19,994 nt of DNA from Bordetella parapertussis (GCA_945882755.1 CAMCWS010000034.1:1-19994); one strand, 5' to 3'; shown: positions 7,753 to 17,247, counted from the stretch's first letter. Notes: generated by a model from the letters alone, not told the origin. Program-made: numbers and translations.

Positions 7753-9372
7753 TCAGGTCCCCAGAATTCCAGCTACATTCGCGGCGATGGTTTGTTCGAG
7801 TTCCCTAGCCTGGGCATTCAACACTTCCAACTCTTCATTCAGCGCTACAAGCTGCTCATTGAAATCCTGATTGCTCACATCCGCACCAGCCACCACACCC
7901 ACATAACGCCCGGGGTTCAGTGACCAACCCTGCGCTTCAATTTCTTGCAGCGTGGCCGCTTTGCACAAGCCTGCCACGTCGGCATAAGCGGGCTTGTTGC
8001 CAAACAATTCTTTGATCTTGACCAATGCCTCATCGCCACCAAAAGTCGTATCCAAGGCTTCACCACGGTACAAGCGCACCAAGTTGGCAATAAAGCCCAC
8101 TTGATCATCTGTCCAATTACGGTGGGCGCGGTCCACTTGCCGGTAGATGTGGCGGGCATCAATGAAAAGCACCGTGTTGGCGCGTGGGGTCTTGGCCTTG
8201 CCACGGTCCAGAAACCACAGCGTCACAGGCAAGGTGACTGTGTAGAACATATTGGGGCCAACAGCCACCATCACGTCCACGGCCTTGGCCTCAATCAGTT
8301 GCTGACGCAGGGCCTGCTCGGAGCTGCGGGCGTCCGACGCCGAATTGGCCATGACGAACCCGGCACGGCCTTTGGCGTTCAACGACGAGTAAAAAAGCTG
8401 AATCCAGAGGTAGTTGGCGTTGTCGGTGCGCGGCATGCCAAACGGAAAACGCCTGCCGCCACCCACCATGTCGGTCAGGCGCTCTTTGTCCACCGCGTTC
8501 ACGTTGAACGGTGGGTTGGCCAGCACAAAGTCAAACTGACCTGTGGCGTTGTGCGGGTCGTCGTAATAGCTGTTGACGTTGCCGCCGTGGCGTATCTGGC
8601 CTTCCAAACCATGCACCGCTAGGTTGAGGCGACACAGCCGACCGGTTTCGTCGGTCTTTTCCACGCCGCAGATAGCCAGCTCGGCAGCGGGGTTCTTTTG
8701 GTGTTCGGCCACAAAGCGGGCTGACTGCACAAACATGCCGCCCGACCCACATGCCGGGTCCAAGATGCGGCCATGAAAGGGTTCGATGACTTCGGTCAGC
8801 AAGCGAACGATGCTGGACGGCGTGTAAAACTCGCCGCCCCCTTGGCCCTCGGTCATGGCGAACTCGCCCAAGAAGTATTCGTAAATGCGCCCGAAAGCAT
8901 CGTAGTCCAAGGTGGCGGGAATCTCGGACACCTTCTTCAGCAGCTTTTTGAGCAAGGTGCTGGTGAACAGGTTGAAGGTCTTGGGCAACACGCCCGCCAG
9001 CGTGGGGTTGTGTTGCTCAATCTCACGCATGGCGGCGTTGACCTTGGCACCGATGTTGGCAGACTCGGGCAGGGTCAGCAAATAGTCAAACCGCGTCTCA
9101 GTGCTGAGATAGAGCACGCTTTCTGCTTGGTAAGCGGTGGGGTCGTCGACACGGCTGCCACGGCGGGCAGAGCTGCCAGCACTTTCCAACTTGGCACGCA
9201 AGGCGGCAAAGCGCACCTCGGCAAAACGCAAAAAAATCAAACCCAAAATGGGGCCAGAGTATTCCTGAGGCTTGAGGCCCGAGTTGGCGCGGAGTTGGTC
9301 TGCGGCATCCCACAAGCGCTTTTCAAGCGTGGTGGTGGCTGAGTCTTTTTCGGAGGGGGCGATCCACTGCAT
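7753..9372 (-). CDS. hsdM: Type I restriction-modification N6-adenine methyltransferase subunit
   Basis: HsdM is the S-adenosylmethionine-dependent adenine methyltransferase that modifies the HsdS-defined site and forms the core of the restriction complex. The protein is 539 aa. The N-terminal HsdM helical domain covers about 15-150. The catalytic domain follows with GEFYTP at 180-185, SAM-binding motif I DPACGSGG at 205-212 and the amino-methylase motif NPPF at 286-289. The last 60 residues form a likely coiled coil. It is the first gene of the hsd operon (hsdM-hsdS-Abi_C-AlbA_2-hsdR). No in-frame ATG, GTG or TTG lies between the preceding in-frame stop and this ATG, although no strong Shine-Dalgarno sequence is seen. 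A short inverted repeat lies 12-25 bp upstream. Confidence 0.97.
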   Translation of the reverse strand: MQWIAPSEKDSATTTLEKRLWDAADQLRANSGLKPQEYSGPILGLIFLRFAEVRFAALRAKLESAGSSARRGSRVDDPTAYQAESVLYLSTETRFDYLLTLPESANIGAKVNAAMREIEQHNPTLAGVLPKTFNLFTSTLLKKLLKKVSEIPATLDYDAFGRIYEYFLGEFAMTEGQGGGEFYTPSSIVRLLTEVIEPFHGRILDPACGSGGMFVQSARFVAEHQKNPAAELAICGVEKTDETGRLCRLNLAVHGLEGQIRHGGNVNSYYDDPHNATGQFDFVLANPPFNVNAVDKERLTDMVGGGRRFPFGMPRTDNANYLWIQLFYSSLNAKGRAGFVMANSASDARSSEQALRQQLIEAKAVDVMVAVGPNMFYTVTLPVTLWFLDRGKAKTPRANTVLFIDARHIYRQVDRAHRNWTDDQVGFIANLVRLYRGEALDTTFGGDEALVKIKELFGNKPAYADVAGLCKAATLQEIEAQGWSLNPGRYVGVVAGADVSNQDFNEQLVALNEELEVLNAQARELEQTIAANVAGILGT

Positions 9373-9496
9373 GGGTAGGCGTTGCTGATGTGTCAGCGGT
9401 TGGTTTGTTAGTCATTATGGGTTATTTCAGAAGGCGCTCACTTGTCTATGAGGTGACCGAGAATACAAGCTGCAACTTATAAATACACTTCAAGCC
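9373..9496. promoter_or_regulatory. Divergent intergenic region between hsdM and the DUF3297 gene, with a short inverted repeat
   Basis: These 124 bp must hold the promoters for the leftward hsd operon and the rightward small gene. A perfect inverted repeat GCTGA-N4-TCAGC at 9384-9397 lies just upstream of the hsdM ATG and could be an operator. An AT-rich stretch (TTATAAATA around 9477-9485) lies shortly before the plus-strand gene and could be a -10 region, but I find no convincing paired -35 box. The region is more AT-rich than its neighbours. Confidence 0.4.
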
Positions 9497-9745
9497 ATGA
9501 GCGACACACCTACCCGCCCCGAACTCCCAGACCGTTTGTCTATCGATGCCCGCAGCCCCCATTACGTGGAGGCGGTGTTTCACCACGACATTGGCATTCG
9601 CTTCAACGACAAAGAACGCCACGATGTGGAGGAATACTGCATCAGCGAGGGTTGGATCAAGGTGCCTGCTGGCAAAACCTTGGACCGCAAGGGCAAGCCC
9701 TTGCTGATCACATTAAAAGGTAGGGTAGAGGTGTATTACCGCTGA
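9497..9745 (+). CDS. Small DUF3297-family protein
   Basis: This 82-aa protein matches the small conserved proteobacterial family DUF3297: LPDRLSIDARSPHYVE near the N terminus, HDIGIRFNDKERHDVEEYC in the middle, EGWIKVPAGKTLDRKGKPL and LKGRVEVYY near the end. The function is unknown. It is full length for the family, has no signal peptide or membrane segment, and is probably cytosolic. It is the only plus-strand gene in the window, read divergently from hsdM and convergently with accD, whose stop lies 2 bp beyond its own. No clear Shine-Dalgarno sequence precedes the ATG. It probably belongs to the native chromosome and marks the right border of the hsd operon. Family recognition is from memory of the sequence pattern. 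Confidence 0.85.
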   Translation: MSDTPTRPELPDRLSIDARSPHYVEAVFHHDIGIRFNDKERHDVEEYCISEGWIKVPAGKTLDRKGKPLLITLKGRVEVYYR

Positions 9746-9747
9746 CC

Positions 9748-10620
9748 TCAGGCGACCGAATCGGCGGGCTGTTTGGTCAGCATGGCCAAAGCGTTGGCGA
9801 TGGTTTTGCGTAAATCGCGGCGGTCGCAAATCATGTCGAGCGCACCTTTTTCCATCAGGAACTCGGAACGTTGAAAGCCTTCGGGCAGGGTCACGCGTAC
9901 CGTGCTCTCAATCACCCGAGGTCCTGCAAAGCCGATCAAGGCCTTGGGTTCGGCAATCACGATGTCGCCCATGAAGGCAAAACCCGCTGACACGCCGCCC
10001 ATGGTGGGGTCGGTGAGCACGCTGATGTAGGGCAGGCCTTTTTGCGCCAAGCGGGTGAGGGATGCGTTGGTTTTGGCCATTTGCATGAGCGACAGCAAAC
10101 CCTCTTGCATACGAGCGCCACCGGTGGCGGTAAAGCAAATGAAGGGCACTTTTTGTTCGATGGCGGTGTGCACACCACGCACGAAGCGTTCACCGACCAC
10201 CGAACCCATGGAGCCGCCCATGAAGTCGAACTCGAAACACGCAGCCACCAGATTGATGCTGTGCACCGCACCGCCCATCACCACCAAGGCGTCGGTCTCA
10301 CCCGTGTTTTCCAAGGCCTCTTTCAAGCGCTCGGGGTATTTGCGGCTGTCCTTGAATTTCAAAGGGTCCATGGGCAAAACCTCTTGCCCAATTTCGTAAC
10401 GCCCTTCGGGGTCGAGGAATGCATCTAACCGCGCCCTAGCTGAAATACGGTGGTGGTGGCTGCACTTGGGACAGACGTTTTGGTTTTCTTCCAAATCGTT
10501 TTTGTAGAGCACGGTTTCGCAGCTGGGGCATTTGACCCAAAGCCCTTCGGGCACGGTTCGCCTGTCAGCGGGGTCGGTTTGCTGGATTTTGGAAGGCAGC
10601 AGTTTTTCAAGCCAGCTCAT
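9748..10620 (-). CDS. accD: Acetyl-CoA carboxylase carboxyltransferase subunit beta
   Basis: AccD pairs with AccA to form the carboxyltransferase that moves the carboxyl group from biotin to acetyl-CoA, giving malonyl-CoA for fatty-acid synthesis. The protein is 290 aa, standard length. The N-terminal zinc ribbon has four cysteines at 31, 34, 50 and 53 (CPSC and CPKC). The crotonase-like carboxyltransferase core follows, with TGGARMQEG and [13 protein letters not shown]. The ATG at 10620 is preceded by AAGGAA at a suitable distance. The gene follows trpA by 28 bp, so it is likely co-transcribed with the trp genes, an arrangement common in Burkholderiales. It converges on the DUF3297 gene with 2 bp between stops and no visible terminator. 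Confidence 0.98.
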   Translation of the reverse strand: MSWLEKLLPSKIQQTDPADRRTVPEGLWVKCPSCETVLYKNDLEENQNVCPKCSHHHRISARARLDAFLDPEGRYEIGQEVLPMDPLKFKDSRKYPERLKEALENTGETDALVVMGGAVHSINLVAACFEFDFMGGSMGSVVGERFVRGVHTAIEQKVPFICFTATGGARMQEGLLSLMQMAKTNASLTRLAQKGLPYISVLTDPTMGGVSAGFAFMGDIVIAEPKALIGFAGPRVIESTVRVTLPEGFQRSEFLMEKGALDMICDRRDLRKTIANALAMLTKQPADSVA

Positions 10621-10648
10621 GGTGTTCCTTAATCAAAGTCCAAAGTCA

Positions 10649-11458
10649 TTATGCGTCCAGCGCTTGGCGTATCTCAGCCATGAAGCTGCGCGCCTGCTCG
10701 GTGGCTTGTCCTGTAGGTGCGGCCTCCACCAATTGGATCAGCTTGCTGCCAATCACCACCGCGTCAGCCACTTGGCCAATGGTTTTGGCGGTGGCGGCAT
10801 CGCGGATGCCAAAACCCACGCCGACGGGGATGTGCACATGCTGGCGAATACGCGGCAACATGGCCTCGACCTCGTCGGTGTTCAAAGCACCCGAACCCGT
10901 CACGCCTTTGAGCGAGACGTAATACACATAGCCGCTGGCCACGGCCGCCACTTGCTGCATGCGTTTGTCGGTGCTGGTGGGGGCGAGCAAAAAAATCAAA
11001 TCCATGTCGTGGGCCCGCAAGCTGGCGGCAAAGTCCACGCATTCCTCGGGCGGGTAGTCGACGATGAGCACACCGTCCACACCGGCTTTGGCCGCATCGC
11101 TCACAAAGCTGTTGACGCCGTGTTTCAGGTTGTAGTTCTCCACCGGGTTGGCGTAGCCCATCAACACAATGGGGGTGGTGCTGTCGGTGGCGCGGAACTC
11201 ACGGACCATGGCCAGCACCTCGCCCATGCCCACACCGTGGCGCAGCGCGGCTTCACCGGCTTTTTGAATCACAGGGCCGTCGGCCATGGGGTCGCTGAAA
11301 GGCACGCCCAGTTCGATGATGTCAGCACCGCCTTGCACCAGCGCGTGCATCAGACCCAAGGTGTGGGAGGGCTCGGGGAAACCGGCCATCAGGTAAGGAA
11401 TCAAGGCTTTGCGACCAGCGCCTTTAAGCGAGGCCATGACGGTGGCAATGCGGCTCAT
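10649..11458 (-). CDS. trpA: Tryptophan synthase alpha chain
   Basis: TrpA cleaves indole-3-glycerol phosphate to indole and glyceraldehyde 3-phosphate and passes indole to TrpB through the complex tunnel. The protein is 269 aa and begins [20 protein letters not shown]. The catalytic residues are present as E49 ([16 protein letters not shown]) and D60. The frame stays open upstream to 11704, but that extension lies inside trpB and does not resemble TrpA. The ATG at 11458 fits the family start and overlaps the trpB stop by 4 nt (ATGA), giving the usual trpBA translational coupling. accD follows 28 bp downstream. Confidence 0.98.
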   Translation of the reverse strand: MSRIATVMASLKGAGRKALIPYLMAGFPEPSHTLGLMHALVQGGADIIELGVPFSDPMADGPVIQKAGEAALRHGVGMGEVLAMVREFRATDSTTPIVLMGYANPVENYNLKHGVNSFVSDAAKAGVDGVLIVDYPPEECVDFAASLRAHDMDLIFLLAPTSTDKRMQQVAAVASGYVYYVSLKGVTGSGALNTDEVEAMLPRIRQHVHIPVGVGFGIRDAATAKTIGQVADAVVIGSKLIQLVEAAPTGQATEQARSFMAEIRQALDA

Positions 11459-12741
11459 GCTTTGCTCCCGTTCAATGCCGCCAGTGAAATGGCTTGTTCG
11501 CCTTTGACGGTTTGGCCTTGGCAGCTGGGGCGGCAGAAAAAGTCGGCGTTGGACAAATCGGCCACGGTGCCAATGTCTTTGTCGCCACGACCCGACAGGT
11601 TCACCAAGATGGATTGCTGCGGCGACATGGTTTTGGCAAGCTTCATGGCGTGGGCCACAGCGTGGCTGGACTCCAGCGCAGGAATGATGCCCTCGATGCG
11701 GCACAGGTAGTGGAACGCATCCAAGGCTTCTTGGTCGGTCACCCCCACATACTCGGCGCGGCCTATGTCTTTCAAAAACGCATGCTCGGGGCCCACGCCG
11801 GGGTAGTCCAAACCGGCGCTCACCGAATGGGTTTCAGTGATTTGCCCATTGGCGTCTTGCAGCACATAGGTGCGGTTGCCGTGCAGCACACCAGGCACGC
11901 CGCGTTGCAACGAGGCCGAGTGACGACCTGTTTCCATGCCTTCACCGGCGGCTTCTATGCCGATCAAACGGGTTTTCTCGAACGGGATGTAGGGGTAAAA
12001 AATGCCCATGGCGTTGGAGCCACCGCCCACACAGGCCAGCACCGCATCGGGTTGCAGGCCATGGTGCATGCTGGGCATTTGGGTGATGCATTCCTCGCCA
12101 ATCACGCTTTGAAAATCACGCACCATCATCGGGTAGGGGTGTGGGCCTGCCACGGTGCCAATGATGTAGAAAGTGTTGTCCACATTGGCGACCCAGTCAC
12201 GCAGGGCTTCGTTCAGGGCGTCTTTCAAGGTCTTGCTGCCCGACTCCACCGGCACCACGGTGGCACCGAGTAACTTCATGCGGTAGACGTTGGGGCTTTG
12301 GCGCTTCACATCCTCGCTGCCCATGTAGACCACGCATTCCAAGCCATAACGGGCACAGATGGTGGCGGTGGCGACACCATGCTGACCCGCGCCGGTTTCG
12401 GCAATGATGCGTGGCTTGCCCATGCGCTTGGCCAGCATGGCTTGGCCGATGGTGTTGTTGATCTTGTGCGCACCGGTGTGGTTCAGGTCTTCGCGCTTCA
12501 GGTAAATCTGCGCACCGCCCATTTCGCGGCTCATGCGGGCAGCGTGGTAAATGGGCGAGGGGCGACCCACAAAATGCGCCAATTCGGATTTGAATTCGGC
12601 GATGAAAGCGGGGTCGTGTTGGTACTGGGCGTAGGCTTCTTTGAGCTCTTCGATGGCGTGGGTCAGCGTCTCGCTGACAAAACTGCCGCCGTAAATGCCA
12701 AAGTGGCCGCTGGCGTCGGGTTGTTGGTAAGTGGTTGACAT
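11455..12741 (-). CDS. trpB: Tryptophan synthase beta chain
   Basis: TrpB is the PLP enzyme that condenses indole with serine to give tryptophan. With the ATG at 12741 the protein is 428 aa and begins [19 protein letters not shown], the usual TrpB1 start. The PLP lysine is K93 in [11 protein letters not shown]; the phosphate-binding GGGSNA is at 239-244; [10 protein letters not shown] lies at 115-124. An in-frame TTG at 12783 would add 14 residues unlike the family, so I chose the ATG, which has GGAAAA a few bases upstream. The gene follows trpF by 42 bp and overlaps trpA by 4 nt. The other trp genes (trpE, G, D, C) are not in this window. Confidence 0.97.
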   Translation of the reverse strand: MSTTYQQPDASGHFGIYGGSFVSETLTHAIEELKEAYAQYQHDPAFIAEFKSELAHFVGRPSPIYHAARMSREMGGAQIYLKREDLNHTGAHKINNTIGQAMLAKRMGKPRIIAETGAGQHGVATATICARYGLECVVYMGSEDVKRQSPNVYRMKLLGATVVPVESGSKTLKDALNEALRDWVANVDNTFYIIGTVAGPHPYPMMVRDFQSVIGEECITQMPSMHHGLQPDAVLACVGGGSNAMGIFYPYIPFEKTRLIGIEAAGEGMETGRHSASLQRGVPGVLHGNRTYVLQDANGQITETHSVSAGLDYPGVGPEHAFLKDIGRAEYVGVTDQEALDAFHYLCRIEGIIPALESSHAVAHAMKLAKTMSPQQSILVNLSGRGDKDIGTVADLSNADFFCRPSCQGQTVKGEQAISLAALNGSKA

Positions 12742-12783
12742 GGTTTTTCCGAAAGGGGTGCAGCCCATGGGTTGCATTGACAA

Positions 12784-13458
12784 TTAATTGGCAAGTGGCG
12801 TGTTGCGCACGGCTGCCACGAAAGCACGGATTTTGTCTGCGTCCTTGATGCCCTTGGCGCTTTCCACGCCCGAGCTCACATCAACGGCCAGCGACAGTCC
12901 GCGCAAATGCACGGCGCGAATGCCGTCGGCCACGTTTGCAGGTGTGAGTCCACCAGACAAAACGAGGTGAGCATTGACGTTTGTTGGAAGCTGTGACCAA
13001 TTGAATGTGCTGCCACTGCCACCATAAGCATCGACCAAGGTGTCGAGCAACAGGGCATGGGCTTGTGAGTAATCAAAAGCGTATTTTAAGAGGTCAAAAG
13101 GCGCAGCGCCCTCAGGGGTTTCCTTGGGGATGCGAGCCACACGAATCCAGCGTCTGCCAAGCTTTTTCGCCATTTTTTGGCAAAAATCAGGGGTTTCGTC
13201 GCCATGGAATTGCAACCATGCCCCCGGCACCAAGCCAGCAGCCTGTTCAATCTCGGTGGCAGAGGCATTCACAAACAGCAGCACCGGCGTGACAAAAGCA
13301 GGTAGCAAGGCGGCCAATTCAGCGGCGCGTTCAGGTGAGACATAGCGGGGGCTGGGTGGGTACAGCACAAAACCCACGGCGCTCGCGCCGGCGTCCACCG
13401 CAGCTTGCAGGTCTTGCTCGCGGGTAATGCCGCAAATTTTGATGGGGATGGCGTTCAT
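12784..13458 (-). CDS. trpF: Phosphoribosylanthranilate isomerase
   Basis: TrpF isomerises phosphoribosylanthranilate to CdRP in tryptophan synthesis. It is a 224-aa single-domain TIM barrel. The start shows the family signature KICGITREQD with the catalytic cysteine at position 9, followed by AVGFVLYPPSPRYVSPERA. The late phosphate-binding loops are LVLSGGLTPANV and AVDVSSGVES, the latter holding the catalytic aspartate. The ATG overlaps the truA stop by 4 nt (ATGA at 13458-13455). The truA-trpF-trpB-trpA-accD order is typical for Burkholderiales. Confidence 0.97.
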   Translation of the reverse strand: MNAIPIKICGITREQDLQAAVDAGASAVGFVLYPPSPRYVSPERAAELAALLPAFVTPVLLFVNASATEIEQAAGLVPGAWLQFHGDETPDFCQKMAKKLGRRWIRVARIPKETPEGAAPFDLLKYAFDYSQAHALLLDTLVDAYGGSGSTFNWSQLPTNVNAHLVLSGGLTPANVADGIRAVHLRGLSLAVDVSSGVESAKGIKDADKIRAFVAAVRNTPLAN

Positions 13459-14264
13459 GGGCTGACTCCGGGCAGGCTATCGTAAACCGCGGTTCGTGTC
13501 GGCAAGCCCCAGGTGCTGTCGTACACCGGCCCTAAAAAATACAAACCGTCAGGTGAAAAAGTGGGTGCCGCCACTTTTCTGCTTTGTGCTTGCAAAACAG
13601 CATGCATCCACTCAGGGGGTTGAAGGCCTTGTCCGATGGCAACAAAACAGCCCATGAGGTTGCGAATCATGTGGTGCAAAAAAGCCGACGCCTGAAAATC
13701 AAAACGCCAGTAGGCGCTGTCTTGGCTTTGACCGATGCGTTGAATGCCAATATGCATGATGTTTTTAACTGGGCTGAGCGCTTGGCAGCTGGAGGCACGA
13801 AAAGAGGTGAAATCGTGTTCGCCGAGCAAACACTGGGCAGCTTCTTGCATGGGCTCTATTTGCATAGGTCGGTAGACCCAGCCCACCCGTCCAGCTTCCA
13901 GGCTGGGACGCACTGGCGACTGCAAGACGATGTAGGCATAGCGCCTTGACAACGCACTGCCTCGGGCATGAAAGCTGGTGGGTACTTCTTGCGCCCACTG
14001 CACTGCAATATCGCTTGGCAAGGTGGTATTGGTGCCACGCACCCAGCTTTGCATGTCACGCTGAATGGCGGTGTCGAAATGCACCACCTGCATCAGGCCA
14101 TGAACACCTGAATCGGTGCGGCCAGCGCACAAGGTGCGAATCGGCTGGGTGGCAAAACTGGAAAGAGCGGCTTCAAGGTGATCTTGTACCGTACATCCAT
14201 TGGGCTGGCTTTGCCAGCCTTCGTAGGTTTGACCCGCATAGCTCAGACCCAGCGCTACGCGCAT
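13455..14264 (-). CDS. truA: tRNA pseudouridine(38-40) synthase
   Basis: TruA converts uridines 38-40 of the tRNA anticodon stem-loop to pseudouridine. From the ATG at 14264 the protein is 269 aa and begins MRVALGLSYAGQTYEGWQSQ, a close fit to the family start. The catalytic aspartate lies in AGRTDSGVHG (residue about 51). The second half has FTSFRASSCQALSPVK and FLHHMIRNLMG, both conserved in TruA. A GTG three codons upstream (14273) would overlap the fimV stop as GTGA and is an alternative start; neither start has a strong Shine-Dalgarno sequence. The end overlaps trpF by 4 nt. Confidence 0.96.
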   Translation of the reverse strand: MRVALGLSYAGQTYEGWQSQPNGCTVQDHLEAALSSFATQPIRTLCAGRTDSGVHGLMQVVHFDTAIQRDMQSWVRGTNTTLPSDIAVQWAQEVPTSFHARGSALSRRYAYIVLQSPVRPSLEAGRVGWVYRPMQIEPMQEAAQCLLGEHDFTSFRASSCQALSPVKNIMHIGIQRIGQSQDSAYWRFDFQASAFLHHMIRNLMGCFVAIGQGLQPPEWMHAVLQAQSRKVAAPTFSPDGLYFLGPVYDSTWGLPTRTAVYDSLPGVSP

Positions 14265-14269
14265 AGACG

Positions 14270-15937
14270 TCACGAGCGTTCTTGTAACCAGCGCAGCGCC
14301 CGTTCGCGGGTTTCACCATGGGTTTGGTCAGCAACCTCTTGGGCCAAGGCTCGGCCGGTTTGGCGTTGGCCTAATTTCCACAATTCGTCTGCTAAATCGA
14401 GGCGGACTTGGAAGGGGTCTTCGCTCAAAGGCGCGGTGTTGGGCATAGAGGTGGCCGGCGCAGTTTGTCTGAAGGGCGTGTTGACAGGGGCTGCTGGCGC
14501 AGGGGGGGGTGGAGCAACAACGGGGCTTGGCGCTGGGCGAGGGGGGAGCTCTAAATCGAAATCGACTTTCATGTCTTGCGGCTTCTCTCGCGAGAGGTCT
14601 GGACCGGTTTTGAAGTCAAGGTCGGAGTCGTCCCCATCGGAAGGGTGCTGTTGACGGCGTTTTTCCCGCAACAAAGAAATGCTTACCAAAACGGCAGCGA
14701 TGACGGCAATCAAGCCAATCAACTCAAACATATAGCGCTTGAGGAAAGCCACAAAATCTTGCGCACCCGCAGGTAAATTGGGCATGCTGGTAGTCAGTCC
14801 ATCTTGCATTTTGCCGGCAGCTTTGGAGAGCGCGTCCAGCTCGGTGACGTTTTTGGCTACCTCTTGGTTGCGTTGTGCTGCTTGTTCAGTCTCCAGATTT
14901 TGTTTGACTTTGTCCGCGTCACCTGCGCCTGGCTTGCTCAGCGTCAGCTGGTCAGTTGACTTTTGCGCTTTGTTGTCAACCTGCGCTTTTAAGCCACCTT
15001 TGGATTCACGCTCGTTGGCGTCAGCCAATTTGGATTTACCGACTTGGCCAGCCAACTGGGTACGGTAAGCGTCAAAGTCCAAGGCCTGTAAGCGAATGTC
15101 TTCACGCGCTTGTTTGCGGTCGATGGAGGCTGCCTCTTCTTCGGTGGGAAGGGTGATGAGCGCACCAGCTTTGAGGCGGTTGACGTTGTTGTCGACGAAA
15201 GCTGTGGGGTTGTTACGCAGCAAAGACATCAGCATTTGGTCAAGCGACACATCGCCGCCCACAGAGTGCGTCATCATCAATTTGCTGGCGGTGTCGCCTC
15301 GCACCACTTCAATGGTGTCACCTTGCTTGCTGTCATCGGATTTTTTTACCAAAGACTTTTCAGCGACAGGTTTCTCAGCTTTGAGCTTGGGTTCGGCTTT
15401 AGTTGGCGAGGGCAAAGGCGCTGGACGAGGCGGGACGGCCACAGGGGCCGGCTTGTCCAGAGGCAAAGGCGGCAAGTTGTTGGCCGCCGGTGTGTCATTG
15501 CTGGCTACAGCGGTCGGCTCTGGCGCTTGGCCATTGCTGAGCGGAAAACCTAAATTGCGATAGGCCCGACCAGAAGCCCAGCGAAATTCAAGCAGCAAGT
15601 CCACATAGGGCTCACTGATAGCTTCTGCGCCTTGGAATTGCAAAAGGTAAAGATCATCACCTTTACGCACCATGGTGATGCGCACATTGTCCAAACCCGC
15701 AACCCGACCAATTTTGGCCGCTTGGTAGACGGTTGCATTGGCCAAATTGGCTTGAAAATCTTGGGCCTCTTGCGCCGACAAATCACTGACCTGAACTTCT
15801 AGCTTGAGAGGCTCACCCAGCTTGGATTGGATTTGCGGGCGACCCAGTTGCAGGGCCATTGCATGGCCGGCCAATGTCGCCACAAAAAGGGTAAACAAGC
15901 AACGCAAGGTGAACGGCTTTTTTATCAGCTGGGGCAT
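14270..15937 (-). CDS. fimV: FimV-like inner-membrane protein with LysM-type region
   Basis: FimV-type proteins span the inner membrane, bind peptidoglycan and organise pole-located pilus machinery and secretion. This copy is 555 aa, shorter than Pseudomonas FimV. Residues 1-28 form a signal peptide (basic LIKK, then a hydrophobic run ending GHAMA). Residues 29-135 are the conserved FimV N-terminal domain (LQLGRPQIQSKLGEPLKLEV). A Pro/Ala/Lys-rich linker leads to a LysM-like segment at about 205-264. A coiled-coil-prone stretch covers about 270-375, one membrane helix about 403-423, a second low-complexity linker about 465-500, and the C-terminal helical FimV domain 507-552. An ATG at 15970 would add 11 residues ahead of the signal peptide; a TATGAT box right before it suggests transcription starts inside that extension, so I prefer 15937. 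Confidence 0.88.
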   Translation of the reverse strand: MPQLIKKPFTLRCLFTLFVATLAGHAMALQLGRPQIQSKLGEPLKLEVQVSDLSAQEAQDFQANLANATVYQAAKIGRVAGLDNVRITMVRKGDDLYLLQFQGAEAISEPYVDLLLEFRWASGRAYRNLGFPLSNGQAPEPTAVASNDTPAANNLPPLPLDKPAPVAVPPRPAPLPSPTKAEPKLKAEKPVAEKSLVKKSDDSKQGDTIEVVRGDTASKLMMTHSVGGDVSLDQMLMSLLRNNPTAFVDNNVNRLKAGALITLPTEEEAASIDRKQAREDIRLQALDFDAYRTQLAGQVGKSKLADANERESKGGLKAQVDNKAQKSTDQLTLSKPGAGDADKVKQNLETEQAAQRNQEVAKNVTELDALSKAAGKMQDGLTTSMPNLPAGAQDFVAFLKRYMFELIGLIAVIAAVLVSISLLREKRRQQHPSDGDDSDLDFKTGPDLSREKPQDMKVDFDLELPPRPAPSPVVAPPPPAPAAPVNTPFRQTAPATSMPNTAPLSEDPFQVRLDLADELWKLGQRQTGRALAQEVADQTHGETRERALRWLQERS

Positions 15938-15970
15938 ATAGGTGGTTTTCGTGCAGCCTAAGAAGTGCAT

Positions 15971-15976
15971 ATCATA
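15971..15976 (-). promoter_or_regulatory. Possible -10 box for the fimV-like gene
   Basis: The minus strand reads TATGAT here, five of six matches to the sigma-70 -10 consensus, in an AT-rich gap between asd and the fimV-like gene. Transcription would begin near 15964, leaving about 27 nt before the ATG at 15937. The -35 match upstream is weak (TTCAAT at a 19-nt spacing). Confidence 0.35.
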
Positions 15977-16003
15977 ATGTAAATGAGCGCTTTTTATTGA
16001 ATT

Positions 16004-17170
16004 TCAGGCTTTCAGCAGTATTCGCAACATACGTCGCAATGGTTCGGCCGCACCCCACAACAACTGGTCGCCGATGGTGAATGCGCCCACATACTCGGGG
16101 CCAAAAGCCATTTTGCGGATGCGCCCAACGGGGATGCTCATGGTGCCGGTCACCGCCACGGGGGTGAGGTGTTGCAAAGTTGCCTCACGGTTGTTGGGAA
16201 CCACCTTCACCCATTCGTTGTCTGCCGCGATCATGGCCTCGATATCGGCTATAGGCAGGTTCTTTTTGAGTTTGAAAGTGAGGGCTTGGCTGTGGCAGCG
16301 CATGGCGCCAATGCGCACACAAAAGCCGTCAACAGGTACTGCAGCTTGGGCAAAACCTGGGCCTTGGCCCAAAATTTTGTTGGCCTCAGCCATGCCTTTC
16401 CACTCTTCGCGGCTGGTGCCCCAGAACTCGTCGCCTTCTTGTTTCCCAACCCCTAAATCCTTGTCGATCCAAGGGATGAGCGAGCCTCCCAAAGGTGCGC
16501 CAAAGTTTTCGGTTTCAGCGGCAGAAAGTGCCGTTTGTTTGGCAATGACTTTGCGGTCGATCTCCAAAATGGCGCTTTTGGGGTCGTTCAGCAGGTCTTT
16601 GACCTCGGCATGTACGCTGCCAAATTGGGTTAGCAATTCGCGCATATGCGCGGCACCGCCACCCGAGGCAGCTTGGTAGGTTTGGGTGCTCATCCACTCC
16701 ACCAAACCGGCTTTGTACAAAGCGCCCACGCCCATCAACATGCAACTGACGGTGCAGTTGCCGCCCACCCAATTCAGGCCACCCTTGGCGAGGGCGTTTT
16801 CGATCACCGGCAGGTTCACCGGGTCGAGGATGATGATGGCGTCATCTTTCATGCGCAAGGTCGAGGCGGCATCGATCCAATGGCCCTTCCAACCCGCGCT
16901 GCGCAGCTTGGGAAACACCTCAGAGGTGTAGTCGCCGCCTTGGCAGGTGATGATGATGTCGCAGGCCTTGAGTGCATCGATGTTGTGGCCATCGAGCAAC
17001 TTGGTTTCGTTTTTCGCCATAGCGGGCGCTGCGCCACCCGCGTTGGAGGTGGAGAAAAACACTGGCTCGATCAAGTCGAAGTCTTTTTCGGCTTGCATGC
17101 GGTCCATCAGGACCGAGCCGACCATGCCTCGCCAGCCGACCAAGCCGACGCGATTTCCGATTTTTTTCAT
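16004..17170 (-). CDS. asd: Aspartate-semialdehyde dehydrogenase
   Basis: Asd reduces aspartyl phosphate to aspartate semialdehyde with NADPH, the branch point to lysine/diaminopimelate, methionine and threonine; it is normally essential for cell-wall synthesis. The protein is 388 aa, slightly longer than E. coli Asd. The NADP-binding loop is [14 protein letters not shown] at 8-21. The active-site cysteine is C139 in GGNCTVS, Q165 lies in [10 protein letters not shown], and the catalytic histidine is probably H293 in [11 protein letters not shown] good Shine-Dalgarno sequence (AAAGGG, about 7 nt before the ATG) lies in a 7-nt segment complementary to a leader sequence about 45 nt upstream, so translation may be controlled by leader RNA folding. 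It lies downstream of leuB and a Thr-rich leader ORF, and may be read from leuB or from its own promoter. Confidence 0.97.
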   Translation of the reverse strand: MKKIGNRVGLVGWRGMVGSVLMDRMQAEKDFDLIEPVFFSTSNAGGAAPAMAKNETKLLDGHNIDALKACDIIITCQGGDYTSEVFPKLRSAGWKGHWIDAASTLRMKDDAIIILDPVNLPVIENALAKGGLNWVGGNCTVSCMLMGVGALYKAGLVEWMSTQTYQAASGGGAAHMRELLTQFGSVHAEVKDLLNDPKSAILEIDRKVIAKQTALSAAETENFGAPLGGSLIPWIDKDLGVGKQEGDEFWGTSREEWKGMAEANKILGQGPGFAQAAVPVDGFCVRIGAMRCHSQALTFKLKKNLPIADIEAMIAADNEWVKVVPNNREATLQHLTPVAVTGTMSIPVGRIRKMAFGPEYVGAFTIGDQLLWGAAEPLRRMLRILLKA

Positions 17171-17175
17171 GTATT

Positions 17176-17239
17176 TGCCCTTTAAATCAAAATGTTTTTT
17201 GACTCCCGGCTCGTCTGGCCGGGAAGGGCACGACGAACC
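17176..17239 (-). promoter_or_regulatory. Putative asd translational attenuator with two exclusive RNA folds
   Basis: Read 5' to 3' as RNA. Fold 1 has an outer stem UGCCCUU (17230-17224) with AAGGGCA (17182-17176), which contains the asd Shine-Dalgarno sequence. Inside it are two hairpins: CCCGGC/GCCGGG (17223-17218 with 17210-17205) and UCAAAA/UUUUGA (17202-17197 with 17192-17187). Together they make a compact three-way junction that hides the ribosome site. Fold 2 pairs GGUUCGUC (17239-17232) with GACGAGCC (17215-17208), eight pairs including one G-U, which breaks the GC hairpin and traps UGCCCUU in its loop. The leader ORF stop lies 9 nt before GGUUCGUC, so a ribosome there would block fold 2. 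The pairings are seen in the sequence; the regulation is inferred. Confidence 0.6.
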
Positions 17240-17247
17240 AGCGCTGT

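Noticed and set aside
597..9372. Mobile-element ends, integrase or att sites for the restriction operon
   Set aside because: I found no integrase, transposase, tRNA gene or matching direct repeats at the outer borders of the operon; only the internal hsdR-start duplication is visible.
11459..11704. Upstream extension of the trpA frame
   Set aside because: The extra residues are an out-of-frame reading of trpB, and the ATG at 11458 gives the standard TrpA start with a 4-nt trpB overlap.
10532..11710. Long plus-strand open frame (392 codons) opposite accD and trpA
   Set aside because: It is antisense to well-conserved trpA and the end of accD, its translation resembles no known protein, and it is rich in His/Gly as expected from the reverse frame of a GC-rich gene.
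17204..17224. GC-rich hairpin between leuB and asd as an intrinsic terminator
   Set aside because: On the minus strand the stem is followed by AGTCAAAAAAC rather than a T tract, so it does not look like a terminator; it fits better as part of the asd leader fold.
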